Source of the DNA: Acanthochromis polyacanthus
Lineage: Eukaryota; Chordata; Actinopteri; Pomacentridae
NCBI RefSeq assembly: GCF_021347895.1
Contig: NC_067114.1
Location: forward strand, 30,294,373 to 30,358,372
Direction of reading: 5' to 3'
DNA: 64,000 bases
The position numbers and the translations under genes are program-made. Below the pieces are notes generated by a model, which did no database searches, was not told the DNA's origin, and saw only the letters and a program-made list of their open reading frames with translations. Positions 54,401 through 64,000 of the stretch are shown one piece after another; within the stretch, counting starts at the first letter, position 1; each line of letters opens with the position of its first letter.

Positions 54401-54780
54401 CAGCTGACTGTTTCAGCTGTCCTCACAGCGTCCACACAAGAAGCTGAAGTCAAATATGTTTTTGTTTCATAGTTTCAGAGCGGCTCTGAAATTAAAACTG
54501 AAGCTTTCAAACTTTATTTCTTAAGCCTTCTAACTACACTTGTTATCTTTAACAACCTCCCTCATTTACTGAGAAAAACGATAGAATCTTACTTTGAATT
54601 AAAATTGTGTTTTCATTTATTAATTTAATGTTTATTCTTTTAAAATGATTAAGATTTTCCTACGAAATATCAGCCATGCATTGATATTACACATAGCAGA
54701 GCCACAGGATGATATTTAGTTTAGTTCTTTTTTTAAATGCAGAAAGACTATAATATAAAAATACTGGATTACAATTAAAC
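51431..54780. other. intergenic, no gene recognised
   Basis: Non-coding AT-rich sequence without recognisable exons, RNA genes or named repeats. Confidence 0.5.
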
Positions 54781-55135
54781 CAGGGGTGTCCACCATGAGG
54801 CCCGTGGGCCAAAAGTGGTCCTCCAGAGGGTCCAATCCGGCCCTCAAAGTGGAAAAATTACAGAGAAGACATTAACTGCAGATTGTAAATTAGTAAAACT
54901 ATAAATTTAAAATCATTTCTAGACCAAAGTTGTTTGGATCAGAAGGTAAAATACTAGATTTTTTTTATTGTTCTTTTGTGTCTCAATTTTTATAATATTT
55001 TAATTTTTGTCATTTTGTTTCTGGTTTTTGTTGTGTTGTGTTTCCTTTTTGTCTTGTTTCTGTTTTTTGTCTCATTTTTGTCATTTTATTTCTCGCTTTT
55101 GTAATTTTTGGTGTCATTTTTTCAGCCAGCCTTAA
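54781..55135. mobile_element. hAT-type non-autonomous element, copy 2, right end missing
   Basis: Begins with the textbook hAT-type end CAGGGGTGTCCACCATGAGG, then shares about 140 bases almost identically with 15813-15955 (GGCCCGTGGGCCAAAAGTGG, CATTAACTGCAGATTGTAAA), followed by the same kind of TTTTGT-rich tract. The matching right terminal repeat of copy 1 is not found, so the element is truncated or its end has decayed. Confidence 0.72.
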
Positions 55136-55735
55136 TTCAGAATGACGCCTTCTTGGTTGTATTTTTAGATTATATTACCTTTTGTATTTTTGTATTTCCA
55201 TTTTGGGTTCTTTTTTCTGCATGAAGCATTGGGTGTTTGACTTGTTCTTGCTATAGTTTATATTTTTGGGAAGTTGAATCTAAAACAGTTCCTCATATTC
55301 TATCCAGTTCATATTACAATATAAAATAATACAATATTTTCAGTTTTAGTTTACTTACAAATTAATCAAGTACAAATATCTCAACAATTTCTTATATTAT
55401 ATCACTGATATCAGTTCAAACTAAAATTCTATTTGAAAAGGACTAAATCTGCTCAGTGAAACGCTCCAAAGCGCATGCGTCAACAGGCTGATGTTTCTGT
55501 TGTGTGAGGATAAAGTGAGACCACATGAGTAGGGTGGTGCAGCTCACAGTCTTCCTCCTCCTCCTCTTCCTCCTCCTCTCTGGTATTTGGACTAAAGGGG
55601 AGAAGGAGCTTTATGAGCTTCAGGGCTTCCGTCGGTATTGTTGGTTTTAAAGGAGGACAGAGACGGAGCAGTAAAGAAAGTCAACAGCAGAGCACACCGC
55701 CGTTTGTCAAGTTCAATGTTAATGTTTAACGGTCT

Positions 55736-55776
<41 letters not shown>

Positions 55777-57356
55777 AATGAAATGCAGCTTTACAGTGAT
55801 CAGAATGCAGCTTCTTCTTTAATGATCTATTTATTCCAAATTAATATTTCCCTGATAGAAGCCATAAAGCAGACTGATCATACATGCAGCTTTTCTTTTC
55901 TATTACAGGTAATTAATGGTCCGTTTCCTGGCCTCCTCTAAGCACAAAGAGCCGCTGCTGACCGTTTCATTTTCATCTGCTTCACCGTCAACTTTAATTT
56001 CACCTCAAGTTTCACATCAGTGCCGCAGATCAGCCCGTAAAAGACGTTTAATGTTTTCAGCAAATCTTAATATTCTATATTCTGAGGCACATATGCTGTA
56101 AAAACCCCATGCTCACATGCAGAGCTCCTCACACCCAGACCTGTCTGAGATCTCTCATTTCTCTTCAAACTGCAGAAGGCCTGACAGTTCTAGCATTTTT
56201 ATTTTATTTCGTCGAGAACAAAATGTGCAAAATGTGCACTCTACGTTAATGTGCAAAGTGGCATTTATGTTCTCATCTTCACTTTTAAATCCAGCTTCAG
56301 ATCGAATTTTAATTCAGGCCATGAAGAATGTGTGTTCGATGTGGAATAGCTGTTTAAAGTTCTGTCCTTATGTTTTGGCCATTGAGAGCAGGATGTCAGG
56401 CCTCATACAGATCAAATCTGCTTTTAGGACCCCACATTCATGGAGATCAGCTTTCACTGCACCACAACAACGCAAATGACCTCCTAATATGATTCCCTTC
56501 ATTGGGACATTTCTGAACGCAGAGTCTTCAAATGAAAACCTTCCGTAACTCGAACAGTAAAGCGTTTTTCAGTGTGTTTTGACGCAGGATTTGGAGCTGT
56601 TTGTTCCATTTGCAGGAAGGAAATGAACGGACAGGCCTGACAAACGGCTCTCAGTGCAAAACTGTGCGCATTTTGGATCAAGAAACATGTTTCAGAACGC
56701 CGAGAAACATCAGAGGATGATGCGTAAAAATGCGTCTAAAGGCGATTTGTAAAAATAAACAAACAAAAAAATGTTTAATACACCAAGTTCAAATTAGAAA
56801 TCTTTTGACTCCGTGATTCAGTGCTCAGCATTTAGCCTATACTGTCACAAAACAGTGTTCCGTTTACTAATATGATCACCAGTCTGAGCTTTAAATCACT
56901 CTAATCCGTTTTATTAGTGTGATTATTTTAGTTGAAGTCAGGCTGTTTAAATGAGATGAACACGTTCTGTTTCAGCTGACAAGTGTTTCCTGTTGGGCCA
57001 CGATCCAGCCTCCCCGTGAAGTAGGCCATAAAACAAATCCAAATAATTAAATATACCGAACAAGTCCGCAGAACCCCTCGTTTTTCTGACGTCAGACGGA
57101 ATTTTTAAACCGTTTCCAAACGAAACCTCGGGGTTCTTCAACGTTTACGCACGGCTTTTTGGATGCCGGAATGCTGACGTGATTTTGAGATAAAGTCTGT
57201 GCGCTTTGCCTCGATCATCCAGAATGCGTCCGCTAAGCTCCAGAGCCGTGCACATGAAGCTCACGTCACTCACTTGTCGCCTTGACCGTGAACGCGCCGC
57301 AGGAGCGGATCGATGGTGGAGGACGGGAACCTGCTGATGAGAAAGGAGCAGGGCGT
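55136..57356. other. intergenic, no gene recognised
   Basis: Mostly AT-rich non-coding DNA with a TCC-rich run at about 55549-55580 and a (CA)n run at 55736-55772. A GC-richer, CpG-containing unique stretch occupies about 57050-57350, roughly 1.6 kb past the hoxb13a stop codon. No exon is recognised. Confidence 0.5.
55736..55772. repeat. (AC)n microsatellite
   Basis: About 18 AC units. Confidence 0.95.
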
Positions 57357-57367
57357 GCGTGTGTGTG

Positions 57368-57449
<82 letters not shown>
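57357..57449. repeat. (GT)n microsatellite with G-run end
   Basis: About 46 GT units with a GC interruption near 57373, ending in a run of eight G. Confidence 0.96.
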
Positions 57450-57451
<2 letters not shown>

Positions 57452-57565
57452 GGGGGGTGTTGGGGTGTCTATCAGACGTCCTGCTGTCATAAAATGTTCG
57501 CAGGAGACTGGAGACTGAACCTATAGCTGGTCACATGACTCTCAAGGTCAAGGGCTTCTTCTGTC

Positions 57566-57567
<2 letters not shown>

Positions 57568-57615
<48 letters not shown>
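57568..57615. repeat. (CA)n microsatellite
   Basis: About 24 CA units, about 120 bases from the preceding GT tract and in the opposite sense, so the two could pair as an inverted repeat. Confidence 0.96.
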
Positions 57616-57619
<4 letters not shown>

Positions 57620-58861
57620 GGCTGAAAGGATTTGCACAGACAATAGCACAATTTAAAGCCTGTTCAATTCTGCAGGAGCTGCTGAGATGTTTGCGTAAAA
57701 ACACATTTCAAATAATTCTAATATTCTTTCTGATTACTTTTGAGAAGCATTATAGCGGTAATGTTAGTAGTTTTATAATTATATATATATATGTATATGT
57801 GTGTGTGTGTATTATTTCTAAATGAGCCTCTTAAATATCACGATTTTATTCTGTTTGTTTTTGTTAAAATCAAAGCTAACATTAATAAGAAACTCTCAGC
57901 TCGAAATTTTACATCATACGGTATTAAAAAATAATAAACACCGTCGGTCTTGCTGCAAGAAAAAGTCTTTTAATTATGTAGATTTGAGAGGAAACAAAAT
58001 TTAATTCTGCGTCAATAAAGTTTAAATATTTACTGCTCTAATTTATAAAACTGAATTAACTGAAGTCTATTTTTCGTCTCTTCTCTATGATGGAAATCTG
58101 TTATGCAGACTTAAAACATGTAAATTATTGTGAGACTCACTGAGAATTTGCTGATTTAAGTTGACATTTTCTGTCTGTCCTGTAAAATCTTTCAGCTCAG
58201 TGCTAACATTTCTGAGTGCAGTAAAATAAGAGTCTGGTTTTAATGGTGGAGCTTCGGTTCTCAGGCAGGACTGTGGAGTGATAGAGAGCTGTGGCCTGGT
58301 TCTCTCATGAATTCACGGTCCTATAAACACGTTGAATCTTCACAGCCATTCTGGATTCCTCTGCTGTTTGTCCAGATATCAGCTTTCAGTCTTTGATATG
58401 CGCTAAATGCGGGTTTGCTTGCACATTTTACGGCGTCATTCAGTGAAGGGACAAATTACGCACAAAAAATCAGACCTGCTGCTTTAAATAGAATGTTGAT
58501 GATTTTTTTAAAAAACATATAAGACCTACTGGAGACTAAATCGGGATTAAAAGAATTTATTAGGTGTTGCACTATATTCTGAGTACTGGTTTACAGCGAT
58601 ATAAACATATGGACAGCATAACAGAGTGTTTTCTTCTACAGGCTACTGAACACGGACACGGACAGTCAGAGACACAGAGAGACAGGACAAGAAGCAGGCA
58701 GGAAAGTGCTGTATTTACAGGACGCCTCTGAGCAGCAGCTTTATCAGAGGACTTTGGTTCTTTTCTTTAGTCTTATTTTCCTTCACTTGTCTTCGTTTTC
58801 TTCCTTTAGTTGACGCACACGAACACACGCACAGTCCGTCAGGAGTACCACGTCGAGTTGC

Positions 58862-58867
58862 TTTATT
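58862..58867 (-). terminator. candidate hoxb13a polyadenylation signal
   Basis: TTTATT on the plus strand is AATAAA on the minus strand, about 105 bases after the hoxb13a stop codon. It would give a very short 3' UTR, so a more distal signal may be the main one. Confidence 0.4.
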
Positions 58868-58971
58868 TCTCCCACTTTTCTGTTATTTTTCTCAGTTCAG
58901 TTTAACGTACAAACACGGCAAATACACCCAGTCCACTGGGTGAAAGGCTGCACAGAGCAGTGACCTGCATG

Positions 58972-59219
58972 CTACGGTACGCTGCTCTTCACTTTGGCCA
59001 CGAACTTCTTCTCCTTCACCCTCCGGTTCTGGAACCAGATGGTGATCTGACGCTCCGACAGGTTGGTCACCGCCGAGATCTTCCTCCTCTTGTCCTTGGT
59101 GATGAACTTGTTGGCTCCGTATTCTTTCTCCAGCTCCTTCAGCTGGACTTTGGTGTACGGTATCCGCTTCTTCCTGCCGCGGCGGAAAGGCGAGCCGTCG
59201 TGCTGGTGCGCGACCACAT
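58972..59219 (-). CDS. hoxb13a: Hoxb13a homeobox protein, exon 2 (homeobox)
   Basis: Second coding exon of a Hox13 (Abdominal-B class) transcription factor. The acceptor is TTTGTCAG at 59227-59220, and the exon opens with AT, completing an Asp codon begun in exon 1 and reading [19 protein letters not shown]. The 60-residue homeodomain (59178-58999) starts [10 protein letters not shown] and contains [31 protein letters not shown] and [11 protein letters not shown]. Trp48, Phe49, Asn51 and Arg53 are all present. [11 protein letters not shown] with [11 protein letters not shown] is diagnostic of group 13. The protein ends KVKSSVP, and the stop TAG is at 58974-58972. Known roles of Hox13 are terminal axial identity and arrest of axis extension. 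The exon is intact, arguing for a functional gene. Confidence 0.97.
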
Positions 59220-61073
<1,854 letters not shown>

Positions 61074-61440
61074 ATGCGCTCCTTTTCCCGGTCTGGCCTT
61101 CGTTAGTCGCCGTTTCCTCTCAAACTCTGTCCGGTTTAGGCGCTAAACTGCTACATTGGCTGATGGAGGTGGACTGGGAAGCTTCTGTGATCGCTGCTTC
61201 TCCTGAACACACGCAGCTCAGGTGATTTACTTACACCGTAACGTGCACTGTCATAGCACGCGTGCGCTGCTGTGCTGCACCGTTTAGTTACGGCGCTCGC
61301 TCGGAGGCAAAGTCTCTCGGTAACCGGCCGGACCTCCGGTTACATCCAGCCGCAGCCTTGACGCAACTAGCCCCCGGGACCAGAGGAGGAGGGAGGGCGT
61401 GTGTCCATTGGATGAGACCCGATGATCACGTGATGGGACA
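61074..61440 (-). promoter_or_regulatory. hoxb13a 5' UTR and proximal promoter
   Basis: Upstream of the hoxb13a ATG there is a CCAAT box on the minus strand (plus-strand ATTGGC at 61155-61160) about 80 bases upstream of the ATG. A second CCAAT (plus-strand ATTGG at about 61407-61411) follows, with a perfect palindromic E-box TCACGTGA at 61426-61433. The block is CpG-rich between about 61240 and 61440, in contrast to the AT-rich sequence beyond. The start site is not determined. Confidence 0.5.
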
Positions 61441-64000
61441 AGAGAAAAAAAGAGAGCAGAATAGACTTGTTGGGGATTGTCAGTCAAAGAAAAAATATTT
61501 TTATGAGGCTGGAGCTGTGGCACGAGGAGAGCATGAGCTGATTGGGTTCAGCTTCCTGTCCCGCTCTGCCTCGTGCATCTGCATTCTGTCAAACCCGAGC
61601 CTCTGATGTCCTGAAGTCTCCACAAAGAGTGACTTTATCTTTATGACCCCGAAACGAAATTAAATCACTTCAACAGACATGTTCTGTGTGCGTAAATACG
61701 CACTGGGAACGCGCCCTGATGCAGAAAGACTCCTAATATCTAAACTGCTGATTAATTTACATCATTGCTGTTTAATGAAATGCAATTCTTAGTCTACGCT
61801 GAATATAAATACACCTGCATGAAAGACAAAGATGAAAATGTGAAGTAAATAGAAATGATGATACAGTTTGGTTGCTGCGTAAACATCCTGATCATTTTTG
61901 GTGCTTTTAGAATTCTTACTGTCGACCTCCAAGTGTAAAAATGTTCAGCATTACGCAGACTGTTGGGCATATTTACAGACTAATCTCTGCTGCCAAATGC
62001 ATGGACATGTTTATCGTTGCTGTTAAAGTAGTACAAATCATAACATACCAGTAGTATTTCCATTTTTCAAGAAACGATTATTAAAATAATTGTACCCTCC
62101 TGCATACGTCTCAGGCTGGGTTTACGTGTTTTTAGTTCCCACATCTGACTGAAGGAAGCGTAAAGGGGATTTATAGAAGGGATTTGGAGGTCTTAAGATT
62201 TGAGAAATATGGCTTCGGTTCAAAGGGCCTCAGAAAGGTTTTCACAGCACTTCTGAGCCGCCATATTTGCGTAATCATTTCACTACCTGCTTATGGATTT
62301 GGATGTATGTGAGAGGAGGTGGACGCTTCGCCCGGAGCAGTTTGGAATGAATTCTTCTTTTCTGGTCTGTAACTCAGAGTGAGGTTAGGATGAGCCTCTG
62401 AATGCGCCACACATGCAGGCAGGATGAACCTTAAATTAACTGTCAGATTCTGCAGAAACACACGCGAATCAAACGTGTGTGATTTTATGTCTAAACGTGT
62501 CTGCATGTTGTTAGTTAATATAAGAACTATGGAGCAGGAAGAACCCAGCATGTTTGGTGGGAGCAGCAGTCATTTTGAATCTTGATGGTCTGTAAACATA
62601 CATTTAATATCTTTAGCTTCCAATGAGTTTTATACATTCAGATGGAAACATCCAGACTGCTCATTAGTTTTAAACAGAATATACTGTGGCCTTTTTATTA
62701 TTATTTCATTCTTGCTCTCTTGTCCGCTTTATTGAGCTGAGAAATGTGTCACAGAACTGATCCATGCTCTGTTTTTTTTGCATTATATTTCTTTCGAAAA
62801 CGCAGTTGAGTGGCAGGAAGCAGGTGTGAAGCTTGTCCAGGTGATGGAGGAAGAATCTGCAGCAGAGAGGAGTAGTAAACACACAGACTGGCTGTTTGCT
62901 CTCCGCCTTATTCCACTGCGCAACATGGGCCTTTACACAGAGGAAATAAACCTCCAGAACTGCTCCGTCATTTGGTGGACACTGAACTAATAATTCTGTT
63001 AGTAAGTGATGACGTCAGTGCACCAAAACTCCAGAAAAATAGACAGAATAAAAATAAAGCATTTTAAAATAGCTGCAATGCAATTTAAATGCGCCTGAGT
63101 TTAAAAGTAGAAGGACGAGGTGAATTTAAAACGTGATGACATGAAATCTGTCCTTTACAGTCCATGTTTGATGTCTGATAGGAGGACTGGTAGGAATGAA
63201 GCGGGATGCAGCTTGTTTCACATATTTTTACGCTCTTACACACACGACACTACAGGCATTTATTTACACGTTTATAAAGATACATTTAAAAAAAAACAAT
63301 GAAAAAAAATCCTTCAAATCTCCAAAAAGAGCCACATTAGTGGATCTTAATAGTTTTTTAAAAGGAAACATGACGAATTAAAACGTAAATAAAGCAGAAT
63401 AACCTTTAGATATAACATAAAAGCATAATATTCTATCTTCAGATATACATGCAAGTGTCATACGTTTACCAAAATAAGAAAGAAAAAAGGAATAATAAAA
63501 AAATAATAATACTTTCTGGTTGACTCTATTTTGCTGAATAATTTCCACTTACAACTGAATTTCCCAGAAAGACTGTGAGAATTTTTTATTTTTTTTGCCA
63601 AATTACAGAGATGAGAATGACTAATTAAAAAAATAATGTCTGCTATTATAAAATAAGTCTAAGTAAGCTAGAATCTGTTTTATCTGTGAAGGAGAAGCTT
63701 CAATAAACACCACACAAACGGATTTCACCTCAGTAATGTTCTCCTACCACAGAACCACTTCAGATAAATTTCACGTGAATGTGCAGAAAACACACCTGGA
63801 TCAGGACAGGACTCATATAAAGAACAGCAGGCTTACATTTAAAAAAAAGTGTTGAAATGTTCAGAAACTGCAGCGTGAGAGAAACACAAAAACATCCGCA
63901 CACACAGTAACACACACACAGCAACACACACCAACACAAGCCACCCAGACAGCCAGGCTCTGTCCCATAGTGTGGTCTGTGGTGCTGGTGGGGGGTCAGA
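61441..64000. other. upstream flank of hoxb13a, no gene recognised
   Basis: Mostly AT-rich non-coding DNA outside the Hox cluster proper. I looked for exons of neighbouring genes and found none. A few TTTACGCA/TGCGTAAA motifs (for example near 61689-61698 and 61878-61885) resemble posterior-Hox sites. Short A-rich and CACA-rich runs lie near the right edge. Confidence 0.55.

Noticed and set aside
61441..64000. Exons of a flanking non-Hox gene
   Set aside because: No frame with recognisable similarity or paired splice sites was found, so none is called.

Overview
The window is vertebrate DNA from a ray-finned fish, most likely a percomorph-type teleost. It covers the posterior end of the HoxBa cluster. 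Three things support this. First, a Hox9 first exon has the N-terminus and tail characteristic of Hoxb9. Second, a Hox13 gene with a 13-type homeodomain lies on the same strand about 52 kb upstream. Third, a miR-196 hairpin lies between them in the same orientation. The wide, gene-poor 9-to-13 interval is typical of HoxB; in HoxA, C and D this interval is compact and holds groups 10-12. The remaining sequence is AT-rich with long TG/CA microsatellites and fish-type interspersed repeats (SINE, hAT, Tc1/mariner-like and piggyBac-like miniature elements).

Layout, read along the minus strand (the direction of transcription): hoxb13a (exon 1 60352-61073, intron, homeobox exon 58972-59219); about 30 kb of non-coding DNA; a degenerate Hox10-type homeobox exon (28022-28242), read as the remnant of hoxb10a; mir-196 (about 20818-20908); about 13 kb of non-coding DNA; hoxb9a exon 1 (6344-6956); then at least 6.3 kb of hoxb9a intron running off the left edge. 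The order 13 - 10 - mir-196 - 9 is the canonical vertebrate order, which is independent support for calling the decayed exon Hoxb10.

The main findings are (1) the hoxb10a relic, still open in frame but with the DNA-recognition helix destroyed; (2) two single-base frameshifts in hoxb13a exon 1, each explained by one missing G in a G run, which look more like consensus errors than real decay; (3) the absence of the hoxb9a homeobox exon from the first 6.3 kb; (4) two perfect CTCF-core matches in the same orientation within the 9-13 interval; and (5) a series of miniature transposons, several with recognisable target-site duplications.

The genes work together as posterior axial patterning factors. 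Hoxb9 and Hoxb13 are homeodomain transcription factors of the trunk and tail-bud. miR-196 is known to repress Hox mRNAs (Hoxb8 is the classic target) and reinforces posterior dominance. No complete non-Hox protein-coding gene was recognised. The many short open frames in the interval are explained by repeats, microsatellites or chance.
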